Below, one piece after another: positions 26,988 through 36,689 of a stretch of 64,000 nucleotides of DNA. The position numbers and the translations under genes are program-made. The stretch lies in assembly GCA_029866965.1 (NCBI GenBank), contig CP123444.1, positions 537,501 to 601,500 on the forward strand, in the 5' to 3' direction. The DNA comes from Flavobacteriaceae bacterium YJPT1-3. GTDB taxonomy: Bacteria; Bacteroidota; Bacteroidia; Flavobacteriales; Flavobacteriaceae. The notes below the pieces were generated by a model. That model was not told the DNA's origin. It searched no databases and saw only the letters and a program-made list of their open reading frames with translations. Numbering within the stretch: the first letter of the stretch is position 1; each line of letters starts with the position of its first letter.

Positions 26988-28763
26988 ATGAATTCTAAGA
27001 TAAAAGAGGGCATTCCCTCCAATCCATTGCTGGAGCGTTTACCTAAACATCTCAAACAGTTCATCAAGCCGCAGAACTATGAGCAGTACACAGCCATAAA
27101 TCAAGCGGTGTGGCGCTACGTTATGCGCAAAAATGTTGATTACCTCAGCCAGGTGGCGCATCGATCTTATGTGGACGGACTCGCACAGACGGGCATCTCT
27201 ATCGATCGCATCCCCAATATGTACGGAATGAATCGCATCCTTAAAGAAATTGGTTGGGCTGCAGTTGCCGTAGACGGTTTTATCCCTCCCAGTGCATTTA
27301 TGGAATTTCAGGCGTACAATGTGTTGGTCATTGCATCCGATATCCGTCAATTGAATCATATCGAATATACTCCCGCCCCGGATATCATTCACGAAGGTGC
27401 AGGACATGCTCCCATCATTGCCAATCCAGAATACGCAGAATACTTACGTCGTTTTGGAGAAATAGGCTGCAAAGCCATCACCTCTGCCAAAGATTACGAA
27501 CTCTATGAAGCGGTACGGCACCTCTCCATCATTAAGGAAGCTCCTGACACCCCGCAAGACGAAATCGATAAGGCCGAAGAAGAGGTACTTCATCTTCAAC
27601 AAAATATGGGCAGTCCCAGTGAAATGGCACGCATTAGAAATCTGCACTGGTGGACTGTGGAATACGGCCTTATAGGAAGCCTAGAAGCACCCAAAATTTA
27701 CGGTGCCGGATTACTTTCTTCCATTGGCGAAAGCGCCTGGTGCATGACGGACAAGGTTAAAAAGATGCCTTATACGCTGGAGGCAGCCGATGTGGAATTT
27801 GATATTACCCAACCGCAACCGCAGCTTTTCGTAACTCCTGATTTTGCCTATTTGAACCAGGTGCTGGAAGAATTTGCCGATCAAATGGCCTTAAGGCGCG
27901 GGGGACCTGACGGACTGCAAAAACTGATCGATAGCAAGCAATTGGGGACCGTAGAGTTAAGTACCGGTCTTCAAATTTCCGGAGACTTTAGCAGTTGCGT
28001 GACCCATGAAGGCAAGGTGTCTTATCTCCAAACCAAGGGCCCTACTGCACTCTGCTATCGAGAAAAAGCCCTGGTGGGACACGGAATCGCAAACCATCCG
28101 GATGGCTATGGTACAGCTCTGGGCAAATTGAAAGGCATCAACCTGGCCATTGAAGACATGAGTCCGCGTGATCTTAAGGCTTATAATATTTACGAGGGCG
28201 AAAAAGTGACCTTGGAGTTTGAAGGAGGTATTACGGTTTCAGGAACCATCATTACCGGTACTCGTAATCTTCAGGGGAAGATCATTTTGATCAGCTTTAA
28301 GGACTGTACCGTTAAACATCACGAGCGCGTGCTGTTTGAACCCAGTTGGGGAATTTATGATATGGCTGTTGGAAAGAAAATAGTCTCCGCCTATGGAGGG
28401 CCTGCCGATGTGAATGCCTTCGATCTGATCACCCATCAACCTTCATCAACCACCATCCGTCCTACCGCCGATCCTAAGCAGCAGGAACTGCAGGAACTGT
28501 ATCAGTCGGTCCGGGATTTTAGGGAAGGTGCCTATCCCAAGTGTGCGCCGGAAGCTGTTTTTGATCTCCTTAAATCGGCTCATCCGGAAGATTGGCTGCT
28601 GTCTGTCGAACTCTATGAGCTGGCTATGGATCGCGGGGAGACCGCTTTCGCGAAAGCCATACACAACCACCTAACGGTGGTAGAGAATAAACGACCAGAA
28701 ATTGCCCATCTCATCAAAGATGGCATAGCTTTGGTAGATCAACATACAACTGTTGTTCAATAA
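26988..28763 (+). CDS. Aromatic amino acid hydroxylase (phenylalanine 4-monooxygenase type)
   Basis: Pterin- and iron-dependent hydroxylation of an aromatic amino acid, most likely Phe to Tyr. The iron ligands are visible as DIIHEGAGHAP (His135, His140) and the acidic ligand in WTVEYGLIG (Glu225), in the order of the biopterin-dependent AAH family. The 591-residue length is about twice that of bacterial PhhA. The extra C-terminal ~250 residues (KLGTVELSTGLQISGDF ... KKIVSAYGGPADVNAFDL ... ) are not a known domain to me. This long form is typical of Bacteroidota. The palindrome copy at 28643-28658 codes AFAKA near the C-terminus. Confidence 0.88.
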   Translation: MNSKIKEGIPSNPLLERLPKHLKQFIKPQNYEQYTAINQAVWRYVMRKNVDYLSQVAHRSYVDGLAQTGISIDRIPNMYGMNRILKEIGWAAVAVDGFIPPSAFMEFQAYNVLVIASDIRQLNHIEYTPAPDIIHEGAGHAPIIANPEYAEYLRRFGEIGCKAITSAKDYELYEAVRHLSIIKEAPDTPQDEIDKAEEEVLHLQQNMGSPSEMARIRNLHWWTVEYGLIGSLEAPKIYGAGLLSSIGESAWCMTDKVKKMPYTLEAADVEFDITQPQPQLFVTPDFAYLNQVLEEFADQMALRRGGPDGLQKLIDSKQLGTVELSTGLQISGDFSSCVTHEGKVSYLQTKGPTALCYREKALVGHGIANHPDGYGTALGKLKGINLAIEDMSPRDLKAYNIYEGEKVTLEFEGGITVSGTIITGTRNLQGKIILISFKDCTVKHHERVLFEPSWGIYDMAVGKKIVSAYGGPADVNAFDLITHQPSSTTIRPTADPKQQELQELYQSVRDFREGAYPKCAPEAVFDLLKSAHPEDWLLSVELYELAMDRGETAFAKAIHNHLTVVENKRPEIAHLIKDGIALVDQHTTVVQ

Positions 28764-28773
28764 CCTAACGATT

Positions 28774-29190
28774 ATGAAAGTACTTATCTCCTCCATTTTG
28801 CTCCTTTTATTCGCAGCTAAAGGCTGCAATGACCGCTCAATCACACCAGAAACCATGGATGGTGTTTACACTCTGGCCTCTTTTGAAAGCAAAAGCATGA
28901 CCGATCAGGATCTCAGTTTGACCATCAACAGTGAAAACAAAACCCTGGGCGGTAGTGTAGGATGCAATTCGTTTACCAGTGATTACACCCTGGATGGAAA
29001 TCAGGTGTCTTTTAGTGCGCCACTCAGCACTAAAATGTACTGCCCGGAAACCTCCAAAAGAGAGCGTGAATTCTTTGATATGCTGACCACGGTGACTCGT
29101 GTAGAGGCTGAAGAAGATCAGTTAAAATTCTTCAATGCTCAAGAGGAAACCTGCTTTACACTTCAGAAAAAACAAAGCTCCGAGAATTAA
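28774..29190 (+). CDS. META-domain lipoprotein
   Basis: The product has 138 residues from the ATG at 28774. The lipobox FAAKGC ends MKVLISSILLLL. The mature domain is a META/HslJ-type beta fold: MDGVYTLASFESKSM, SLTINSENKTLGGSVGCNSFTSDYTLDGNQVSF, and TKMYCPETSKREREFFDMLTTVTR. HslJ-like proteins are linked to heat and novobiocin resistance in E. coli; here the role is unknown. The start overlaps no other gene; it follows the hydroxylase directly. Confidence 0.82.
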   Translation: MKVLISSILLLLFAAKGCNDRSITPETMDGVYTLASFESKSMTDQDLSLTINSENKTLGGSVGCNSFTSDYTLDGNQVSFSAPLSTKMYCPETSKREREFFDMLTTVTRVEAEEDQLKFFNAQEETCFTLQKKQSSEN

Positions 29191-29198
29191 CCGGAGCT
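29165..29198 (-). terminator. Terminator of the T9SS serine protease
   Basis: AGCTCCG (29176-29182) and CGGAGCT (29192-29198) form a 7-bp stem. On the minus strand a T-rich tail (complement of GAAAAAACA) follows. The hairpin lies within the 3' end of the META gene. Confidence 0.55.
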
Positions 29199-29225
29199 GT
29201 AGTTAGTTTCTATTTCGCTATGCTT

Positions 29226-30848
29226 TTAGTGCCGAACGACTAGTTTTTTAGTCTTGGTCGCACCCTGGTCACTCACCATTTTGAGCAGATAAATCCCTTG
29301 TTTAAGATTGCTTACATCAATCGTTTCTGACCGATCAGAAAAGGAACCCTGCAGGATTTTTTGACCCAACACATTATAAATTCCGTAAGTAAGCTCAGCG
29401 CCCTTACCATTTGCGATGGTCAGTCGATCATTAGCCGGGTTGGGATAAACCCCAATGCTACTATCAAATACCACCTCGTCATTGACCCCCAGGGTGGGTA
29501 AAGATTGTACTCCGCTTCCTGTAGGATCCAGCCAATTGGACAGTCGAGTCGCATTGGTATTTCCAAAATCCCAGGAGACATCCATCCGACCGTAGATATC
29601 AAATTGATCATTATCTGTAGTCCCTTGGCAAGCCGCCGCACCTCCGGCCAGTTGCCCTACGATCAATCCATTTTCATTATACAAGGGCGATCCTGAAGAA
29701 CCCCCTTCCGTGACTCCCAAGTCCCAATCCGCTACACGCCACATCTGCGCATTTGGATCTTCGTTAAAGTTAAATACGGCTTCCGTTGCGGGATCGTCAT
29801 CCCGGCAAACCTTCATGATGTCACCGGAAGGGTGATGGATTCCCATGGAGGATTGTGGAGCAGTTCCGGAAACGTCCCAACCCGCCCAGGTCAACTCCCA
29901 GCTTTCGGGTAACGCCTCGTTCAATTGCAACAACTTAAAATCAGACCGGGTGTTTTTAGCAAGCACCGTAGCTCCTGAAATAATTTGATTCGTAGAACCG
30001 TCCGTACTTGGCGTTGTGGTTCCGCACGAGGGGTTTTGACTGATCCAGTTAAATCGGAAGGACCAGGTAGATTCTGATCCGGACTCACAATGATTAGCGG
30101 TTAAGAAATAAGGCGCCTTATCATTATTGGTATTATTGATCAAAGCTCCAGAACAAACAAATCCATTTAGTACGATAAACCCGGTGGCATGCTTTAACTT
30201 TTCTTTTAAAGGATCAAAATTGGCACTTACCGGACAATCTACATCGTGGTTACAATTCCCGGAATCGTTCAATGCTTTCTCTTGTGCCTCCGATTCGGTT
30301 ACCGAACGATACCCATGCACTACCTTGGTCAGATGCAAACGTCCTCTATTCTTCACCGATTTAGGCTCGTAGTATTCCAACCAGATATCGTCTCCTTCCA
30401 CTAACCAGGTTCCTAACATCTCATCTTCCTGATTTTGAACATTAGTATAGGCGCCGAGTAGGTCCGAACGCTGATCGTTATAGATGTACAAGGTAGCTCC
30501 TGGAGGTAACTGATAGGTACGGAACACAAAGTTCATCGTTTTGGCTCCGCTGGATTTCACATTCAAGCGCCAGATACGGTCTCCATTAGGAAGTACATCC
30601 CAAACCCCGGAGTTCTTCATGTCCAAATCAACCTGTAATTCTTTACCAAAGCGCCAGGGAGTATCGCGTTTTAGATCATTGACCGCATCTTCTGAGCGTA
30701 TGGTCGCCATGTCGATAGTCGGCAAAATGTACGGTTGGATCTCTGATTTTTGAAGCATTCGCCAACTTTTAGGTTGGCCTTCGTTAGTGAGTTGTGCCTG
30801 CGCAAGAAAAGCAGACAGACAAAATATAGTGAGTAGAATATGTTTCAT
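29226..30848 (-). CDS. T9SS-exported trypsin-like serine protease
   Basis: The start at 30848 gives 540 residues with a signal peptide (MKHILLTIFCLSAFLAQAQ). A propeptide-like beta region (to ~residue 190) precedes a lysyl-endopeptidase/achromobacter protease-like domain. The visible triad is TANHC (His), SDFKLLQL (Asp) and EGGSSGSPLYNENG (Ser). Cys residues near GNCNHDVDC and NPSCG suggest disulfides. A type A sorting domain closes the protein (YPNPANDRLTIANG ... GIYLLKMVSDQGATKTKKLVVRH), so it is exported by type IX secretion and attached or released at the surface. Cleavage specificity (possibly Lys) is inferred from family, not proven. Confidence 0.88.
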   Translation of the reverse strand: MKHILLTIFCLSAFLAQAQLTNEGQPKSWRMLQKSEIQPYILPTIDMATIRSEDAVNDLKRDTPWRFGKELQVDLDMKNSGVWDVLPNGDRIWRLNVKSSGAKTMNFVFRTYQLPPGATLYIYNDQRSDLLGAYTNVQNQEDEMLGTWLVEGDDIWLEYYEPKSVKNRGRLHLTKVVHGYRSVTESEAQEKALNDSGNCNHDVDCPVSANFDPLKEKLKHATGFIVLNGFVCSGALINNTNNDKAPYFLTANHCESGSESTWSFRFNWISQNPSCGTTTPSTDGSTNQIISGATVLAKNTRSDFKLLQLNEALPESWELTWAGWDVSGTAPQSSMGIHHPSGDIMKVCRDDDPATEAVFNFNEDPNAQMWRVADWDLGVTEGGSSGSPLYNENGLIVGQLAGGAAACQGTTDNDQFDIYGRMDVSWDFGNTNATRLSNWLDPTGSGVQSLPTLGVNDEVVFDSSIGVYPNPANDRLTIANGKGAELTYGIYNVLGQKILQGSFSDRSETIDVSNLKQGIYLLKMVSDQGATKTKKLVVRH

Positions 30849-30943
30849 AACGGAAGACTTGTTTAACAAATATAGCAAAAGAACAGGCTGTTCTTACAAT
30901 TTACCTAAACACTCTTGCAACTTTGTTGCCAAAGCCGTATAAC

Positions 30944-31555
30944 TCAATTCTTAAAAGGTATCGTATTGCTATTCAATGGATTATCCATACCCTGAAATTG
31001 TAGACTCCATCCCATGGATTGAGTTACAATGTACAATTTTTGAAGTTCTGCAAGAATTCGATCTCGGGCATTTTCTTTCAAATTACTCAAGGCAATTCGG
31101 TCATTAACCAGTTGATTGACCTGCGCCTTGATCGTATTGTAATCTTCCGCCGAAAACTGGTTCAGGTAGTCTTGCTGAATGTCGTAGTATTCAATATCGG
31201 GACTGATCTTGATCTCCGGTTCGGGGAGATAGGTAATGGTTACTGTTTTCGCTTCTTCGTCTATTTCAGTTTGCAATTGATTCAGATCATAGGCGATATC
31301 GACCCGAGCATTGACCACAATTAAGGCTTGTTTATCTGCTCTGAGAAAATCAAGACCCAGTTTGGTTTTTGAATCCTTGTAGGTAAAAACCTCTGCAAAA
31401 TGACCCTCCGTGACGATCAACTTCCCCACGTTTTTTATCTGCTGCTGGATCAACTGTGAAGCAGCCTCCACTTTACTCTCCTGCCGATCACTGCAATAAT
31501 TCACACCCAGAAGTATCACGGTCGCCAAAACAGCTCCTAAAAGAATTTTACGCAT
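30944..31555 (-). CDS. DUF4230 protein
   Basis: The product has 203 residues. One N-terminal hydrophobic segment (ILLGAVLATVILLGVNYC) anchors it or forms a signal. The domain VGKLIVTEGHFAEVFTYKDSKT ... KQALIVVNARVDIAYDLNQLQTEIDEEAKTVTITYLPEPEIKISPDIEYYDIQQDYLNQFSAED is the DUF4230 pattern. The family is uncharacterised. It is downstream of GSCFA and alaS in the same direction (38-nt gap) and may be in their operon. Confidence 0.82.
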   Translation of the reverse strand: MRKILLGAVLATVILLGVNYCSDRQESKVEAASQLIQQQIKNVGKLIVTEGHFAEVFTYKDSKTKLGLDFLRADKQALIVVNARVDIAYDLNQLQTEIDEEAKTVTITYLPEPEIKISPDIEYYDIQQDYLNQFSAEDYNTIKAQVNQLVNDRIALSNLKENARDRILAELQKLYIVTQSMGWSLQFQGMDNPLNSNTIPFKN

Positions 31556-31592
31556 AGCACGAACTTAAGATAATCTGTCGAGCCCGACCGAT

Positions 31593-32543
31593 CTAAAATT
31601 GTATTTGAGAATATTCTTTTTGTAAACGCTCGATTCGGGCGTTCAATTGCTCCTTGAATTGTTGATGTGCCTGACTGTCAGGATTGAAGGGTTGGTGAGC
31701 CAATCCTTTTTGTATCTGCGCAATCTCTTCCATAAGGTGTTTCGCTTTCGCGGAAGCGTAAGTCGACACCAACCGTTCCCAAACATACCGGATAGCTAAA
31801 GTGTTGGGATGCACCATATCTTCTGCATAAAAGCGATAATCCCTCAGCTCATCCTGAAGCAATTCATAAGCCGGAAAATAAGAGACCGACTCGTCCTGAT
31901 CTACCAGATCGAGTACAGCAGCGATGAGATGCGACTTACTTCTCAGGTTTTCCGTAAATCCATCTTTGAGGTGCCGCACCGGTGAAACCGTAAACACAAA
32001 TTGAACCTCCGCATTGACTAACCTGATCTCCCTGATCATGGTAACCAAAGAATCACGTATCGCATTGATGCTCAGCAATTCTTTTCGGAACGCCCGTGCA
32101 GGCAGCTTATGACAATTCGCCACGACTGCTTGCGTTTCTTGATGAACATAGACCCAGGCGGTGCCTAAGGTGATAAATAGTACAGAGGCATTACGAAGCG
32201 AATCGTTCAGTCGATTCAGATCCTTTTTAAGCGTAGCTTCAGCTAATTCCCGGGTAACTCCCCCTCGACTCGAGTGTGCATCGAGATGTACCCAATGATC
32301 TTGACTTTCCACCCAACGGTCTTGATCCAGAACAGCGGCAGAAAGGGCTATGGCTACCTGGCGTTCCAAAGCTACCGGATTGAAGGTAATGCCCAGAGGA
32401 TTGATAGTGACCGGGAGTTTATGATAGTCCATGTACTCCCCCATATTTTGGGCAAAGCAGGAACCCAACATCAAGATATGCTTGTCGTAATCTAACGAGA
32501 CCAGCTCCGAAGGCGATAACGGGATTTTGGTCTGTAGCTTCAT
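31593..32543 (-). CDS. GSCFA-domain protein
   Basis: The product has 316 residues. The hallmark LMLGSCFAQNMGEYMDYHKLP gives the family name and is followed by ITLGTAWVYVHQETQAVVANCHKLP, VQFVFTVSPVRHLKDGF and AEDMVHPNTLAIRYVW. The GSCFA fold is a SGNH-hydrolase relative: the Ser in GSCFA and the His in MVHP would be the catalytic residues. Probable esterase or acyl-transferase with unknown substrate. It follows alaS by 19 nt. The variant palindrome CGCTTTCGCGGAAGCG lies at 31743-31758. Confidence 0.85.
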   Translation of the reverse strand: MKLQTKIPLSPSELVSLDYDKHILMLGSCFAQNMGEYMDYHKLPVTINPLGITFNPVALERQVAIALSAAVLDQDRWVESQDHWVHLDAHSSRGGVTRELAEATLKKDLNRLNDSLRNASVLFITLGTAWVYVHQETQAVVANCHKLPARAFRKELLSINAIRDSLVTMIREIRLVNAEVQFVFTVSPVRHLKDGFTENLRSKSHLIAAVLDLVDQDESVSYFPAYELLQDELRDYRFYAEDMVHPNTLAIRYVWERLVSTYASAKAKHLMEEIAQIQKGLAHQPFNPDSQAHQQFKEQLNARIERLQKEYSQIQF

Positions 32544-32562
32544 CGTTAGAGATTGAGAGTAT

Positions 32563-35187
32563 TTAAGCGTTCACGTAAGCGTCTGCCGCAGCTAATGCCT
32601 GGGGAATTCCTTCCGGATTTTTTCCTCCAGCCGTGGCAAAAAATGGCTGTCCGCCTCCACCGCCTTGAATGTATTTCCCCAAATCCCGAACTACTTGTCC
32701 GGCATTCCATCCTTTTGAGGCTACCAAGGGCTTGGAAATGTAACAGGTCAGTAAGGCTTTCCCGTCTTGTGACGATGCGAATAAGGCAAACAGGTCGTCC
32801 ACTTCTCCACCCAACTGGAAGGCCAGATCCTTCATTCCATTGGCGTCCAGATCTACCTCTCTGGCGATAAAATGAATCCCATTCACTTCCCGAAGCTCGT
32901 TTTTCAAATCGGCCTTTAAATGCTTGGCTTTTTCTTTGAGCATGCCCTCCAGCTGTTTCTTCAGGTCTTGATTTTCCTGCTGCAGGATTTGAATCGCTTT
33001 GACGGGATCCTGTGCCTGATTGAGTTGGTGTTTGATCTGCGTTAGGGTTTCATCCTGCTCTTCAAAATAAGATTTGACCGCATCTCCGGTTATGGCTTCG
33101 ATCCGCCGGATTCCGGAAGCCACTGCTCCTTCACCCGTAATTTTGAAGTGCCAGATTGCGCTGGTTTTGTCTACATGGGTGCCACCGCATAGCTCCATCG
33201 ATTTTCCGAAGCGAATGGCTCTGACCGCATCACCATACTTCTCGCCGAATAGCGCTATAGCTCCCTCTTCAATGGCTTGCTGATAAGGGATCGCCCGTTG
33301 TTCCTGTAAAGGGATGCTTTCGCGAATGCGGGCATTGACAAAATCTTCTACTTGTTGCAATTCTTCCGGGCTCAACTTGCTAAAATGAGAGAAATCAAAT
33401 CGCAAATAGCCGCTGTGCACCATACTTCCTTTCTGCTCTACATGAGTTCCGAGAATTTCACGCAATGCCTGATGCAGCAAGTGGGTCGCTGTGTGATTTC
33501 GGGCCGTACGTTGGCGCTGTTTTTCATCGACTACCGCCCTAAAGGTCGCCTTAGGATCGCGGGGTAATGATTTGGAAAAATGGATGATCAGGTTGTTTTC
33601 TTTCTTGGTATCGATCAAATAGACCACTTCACCATCCTGGGCCTCCAGATAGCCCTTGTCACCTACCTGTCCTCCACCTTCGGGATAAAATGGAGTTTGG
33701 TCAAGCACCAACTGATACATCTCCCCTTCTTTTTTGCTTTGTGTTTTTCGATAGCGGGTGATCTTTGCACTGGCCTCAAGCTGATCATAGCCCACAAATT
33801 CCTCGGCGGCATCGTCGATCAGGATGTTCCAATCTCCGGTCTCCACCTTGGTGGCTGCTCTTGATCGGTCTTTTTGTTTTTGAAGTTCTTCTTCAAAACC
33901 TTTTTCGTCCAGATGAAGTCCGCGCTCGCTCAAGATGAGTGCAGTAAGATCAATGGGGAATCCGAAGGTGTCGTAAAGCTCGAATGCTTTATCCCCGGCC
34001 AGGGTTTTATTCTTCAGACCATCTTTAGCCTTAAGCATGGCGTCCAGGCGCTGTAATCCCTGGTCAAGGGTGCGCAAGAACGACTGTTCTTCTTCTTTGA
34101 TCACATTAGCAATCAGCTGCTGTTGTTTTTTCAGCTCCGGAAAAGCCCCTCCCATTTGAGCACTTAAGGTAGGTACCAACTTAAAAATGAACGGTTCCTG
34201 GGTGTTGAGAAAAGTAAAACCGTATCGAATGGCTCTCCGCAGTATCCTACGGATCACATAGCCGGCACCGGTATTGCTGGGCAATTGGCCATCAGCAATA
34301 GAGAAAGCCACGGCGCGTAAATGATCGGCGATCACTCGAATCGCAATGTCGATGGCTTCTTCCTTACCGTAATTGGTTTGGGTGATGGTTTCCACCTCGC
34401 GGATCAGCGGAGTGAAAACATCGGTATCGTAATTGGATTGTTTATCCTGCAATACCATACACAGGCGTTCAAAGCCCATGCCTGTGTCGACATGACGAGC
34501 AGGAAGTTTTTCAAGGGTACCATCTGCTTTTCGATTGTATTGCATGAAGACCAAATTCCAGATCTCTACGACCTGTGGATGGTCTTGATTGACCAGATCT
34601 TTTCCTGACGATTGGGCCCGTTCCGCTTGAGGGCGAATATCCACATGAATTTCGCTACAGGGACCACAAGGGCCCTGATCACCCATTTCCCAGAAATTGT
34701 CCTTCTTATTACCGTTGATGATGCGTTCAGGAGCGATCAAGGCTTTCCAGTGATCGTAGGCCTCCGTATCCCGATCCAGATCTTCACTGGCATCCCCTTC
34801 AAAAATGGTGACGTACAATTGATCTTTATCGATCCTATATACTTCGGTGAGGAGTTCCCAGGCCCATTGTATCGCTTCCTTCTTAAAATAATCACCAAAA
34901 CTCCAGTTCCCCAGCATCTCAAACATGGTGTGGTGGTAGGTATCTTTTCCTACCTCCTCCAGGTCATTGTGCTTCCCGCTGACACGAAGGCATTTTTGGG
35001 TATCTGCCAGTCGCGTATGTTTGGGTGTGCCATTCCCCAGGAAGTACTCTTTGAATTGATTCATTCCGGCATTGGTGAACATTAAGGTCGGATCGTCTTT
35101 GATCACCATAGGTGCAGAGGTTACGACCTCATGAGCTTTCGATTGAAAGAAAGAGAGAAAGGTTTTGCGGATTTCCTGAGACTTCAT
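32563..35187 (-). CDS. alaS: Alanine--tRNA ligase
   Basis: Charges tRNA-Ala and edits mischarged Ser/Gly. Length 874 matches bacterial AlaRS. Seen are the class II core ([40 protein letters not shown]), the editing-domain zinc motif [13 protein letters not shown] with [10 protein letters not shown], and the C-Ala domain with its Gly-rich region ([20 protein letters not shown]). Its tRNA partner, tRNA-Ala(UGC), is in this window's rRNA operon. A variant palindrome copy (TGCTTTCGCGAATGCG, 33315-33330) codes RIRES. Confidence 0.98.
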   Translation of the reverse strand: MKSQEIRKTFLSFFQSKAHEVVTSAPMVIKDDPTLMFTNAGMNQFKEYFLGNGTPKHTRLADTQKCLRVSGKHNDLEEVGKDTYHHTMFEMLGNWSFGDYFKKEAIQWAWELLTEVYRIDKDQLYVTIFEGDASEDLDRDTEAYDHWKALIAPERIINGNKKDNFWEMGDQGPCGPCSEIHVDIRPQAERAQSSGKDLVNQDHPQVVEIWNLVFMQYNRKADGTLEKLPARHVDTGMGFERLCMVLQDKQSNYDTDVFTPLIREVETITQTNYGKEEAIDIAIRVIADHLRAVAFSIADGQLPSNTGAGYVIRRILRRAIRYGFTFLNTQEPFIFKLVPTLSAQMGGAFPELKKQQQLIANVIKEEEQSFLRTLDQGLQRLDAMLKAKDGLKNKTLAGDKAFELYDTFGFPIDLTALILSERGLHLDEKGFEEELQKQKDRSRAATKVETGDWNILIDDAAEEFVGYDQLEASAKITRYRKTQSKKEGEMYQLVLDQTPFYPEGGGQVGDKGYLEAQDGEVVYLIDTKKENNLIIHFSKSLPRDPKATFRAVVDEKQRQRTARNHTATHLLHQALREILGTHVEQKGSMVHSGYLRFDFSHFSKLSPEELQQVEDFVNARIRESIPLQEQRAIPYQQAIEEGAIALFGEKYGDAVRAIRFGKSMELCGGTHVDKTSAIWHFKITGEGAVASGIRRIEAITGDAVKSYFEEQDETLTQIKHQLNQAQDPVKAIQILQQENQDLKKQLEGMLKEKAKHLKADLKNELREVNGIHFIAREVDLDANGMKDLAFQLGGEVDDLFALFASSQDGKALLTCYISKPLVASKGWNAGQVVRDLGKYIQGGGGGQPFFATAGGKNPEGIPQALAAADAYVNA

Positions 35188-35290
35188 GAAACTATTTTAA
35201 GGATTGTCTGGCACAGATTTTGACCACGCTTGTCGCGAAAACATAACATCAATCACTATTGATAAAATGTTACGTCTATAAAACTATTTC

Positions 35291-35298
35291 TATATTTG
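35291..35298 (+). promoter_or_regulatory. -7 element for the M23 peptidase operon
   Basis: TATATTTG matches TAnnTTTG perfectly, 72 nt before the ATG at 35371. A weak -33 (TTA) is 18 nt upstream. The divergent alaS has no comparable element in this 183-bp space. Confidence 0.45.
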
Positions 35299-35370
35299 TT
35301 CGTTATCCATATGGAAAATCAGCGGTTTTAATCGCCCTAAGAACACCCCAAAAATAGCATATTTCAACGG

Positions 35371-36348
35371 ATGTCTAAGATTAAATATTACTACGATAGC
35401 GAGACTCTTTCCTACCGAAAGATAGCCCCAAAAAAAGGGCGTAAACTTAAGATTGCGATCTTCTCTATCCTGGGGTCTCTGCTTTCCGGCTTTCTACTGC
35501 TTTTGGTTTATTTGAATATTCCCAGTCTGGCCACTCCTCGGGAAAAGGCGCTACAGCGGGAATTGGAGAATATGACCTTCCAATACGAGATCCTGAATAA
35601 AAAAATGGAGCAGATCGAAGTCGTGCTGGAAGATATCGAGCAACGGGACAATACCATCTATCGTTTGTACTTCGAGGCCAATCCTATTCCTGAAGAACAA
35701 CGCCGTGCCGGGTTTGGTGGGGTCAATCGGTACCAGCAACTGGAGGGCTACGACAATTCTAAAATGATCATCGACGCGAATCGGCGGATCGATATTCTTA
35801 CCAAACAATTAGTGGTACAAAGCAAATCGCTGGATGAAGTTGCTAAATTGGCGGAGGAAAAAGAGAAGTTACTGGCCTCTATCCCGGCCATTCAACCCGT
35901 GCGCAACAAAGACCTTACCCGAATGGCTTCCGGTTATGGGATGCGAAGCGACCCCTTTACCAAGCAACGTAAGATGCACCGGGGGATGGACTTTACCGCT
36001 CCCCGAGGAACTCCTGTTTACGCTACAGGAGATGGTATTGTGGAGCGGGCCGATGCCCGGTCAACCGGCTATGGAAATCATATTCGCATCAATCACGGTT
36101 ATGGGTACACCAGTCTTTATGCTCATCTGTATAAATACAATGTAAAAAAAGGACAACGGGTTAAGCGCGGTGATCTGATCGGATTCGTAGGCAGCACCGG
36201 ACGTTCTCAGGCTCCGCACGTACACTACGAAATTTTTAAGGACGGCGAACGGATCAATCCGATTAATTTCTACTACGGCGATCTTACTCCGGAAGAATTT
36301 GAGGAGATCTTACGTCAATCTGAACTCTCTAATCAATCGCTCGATTAA
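35371..36348 (+). CDS. M23 (LytM) metallopeptidase with coiled coil
   Basis: A murein endopeptidase or divisome activator, 325 residues. A single membrane anchor (AIFSILGSLLSGFLLLLVYLNI, ~30-50) is followed by a coiled-coil region (about 60-180) and the LytM domain. Zinc ligands lie in KMHRGMDFTAP and HVHYEIF. It should act in the periplasm, anchored in the inner membrane. The stop codon shares its last base with the next ATG (TAATG), so translation is coupled to the MerR-type gene. Confidence 0.92.
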   Translation: MSKIKYYYDSETLSYRKIAPKKGRKLKIAIFSILGSLLSGFLLLLVYLNIPSLATPREKALQRELENMTFQYEILNKKMEQIEVVLEDIEQRDNTIYRLYFEANPIPEEQRRAGFGGVNRYQQLEGYDNSKMIIDANRRIDILTKQLVVQSKSLDEVAKLAEEKEKLLASIPAIQPVRNKDLTRMASGYGMRSDPFTKQRKMHRGMDFTAPRGTPVYATGDGIVERADARSTGYGNHIRINHGYGYTSLYAHLYKYNVKKGQRVKRGDLIGFVGSTGRSQAPHVHYEIFKDGERINPINFYYGDLTPEEFEEILRQSELSNQSLD

Positions 36349-36677
36349 TGCATGTAGATCTTCCAGAGAAATTGTACTATAGCATTGGAGAGGTGGCCAA
36401 AGCTTTCGACGTCAATACTTCACTGGTACGCTACTGGGAAAAGGAATTCGATATCCTCAAACCGAAAAAGAATGCCAAAGGGAATCGCAAATTCACCCCA
36501 GAAGACATCAAGAATCTGGAACTGATCTATCATTTGGTTAAAGAACGTGGTTTTACCCTGGAAGGCGCAAAAATACACCTGAAGGAAAACAAGGAGGAAA
36601 CCCTATCCAACTTTGATTTAATTCGTAAATTGGAGGGTGTCAAAGCACAGCTGCAACAACTTAAAGACCAACTTTAA
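36348..36677 (+). CDS. MerR-family transcriptional regulator
   Basis: The product has 109 residues. The N-terminal winged-helix is clear: KLYYSIGEVAKAFDVNTSLVRYWEKEFDILKPKKNAKGNRKFTPEDIKNLELIYHLV. After a short coiled coil (KERGFTLEGAKIHLKE) it ends, without a separate effector domain, which is usual for this Bacteroidota subgroup. Coupled translation with the M23 peptidase suggests a linked envelope role. Targets are unknown. Confidence 0.92.
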   Translation: MHVDLPEKLYYSIGEVAKAFDVNTSLVRYWEKEFDILKPKKNAKGNRKFTPEDIKNLELIYHLVKERGFTLEGAKIHLKENKEETLSNFDLIRKLEGVKAQLQQLKDQL

Positions 36678-36689
36678 ACGCTTAACATC

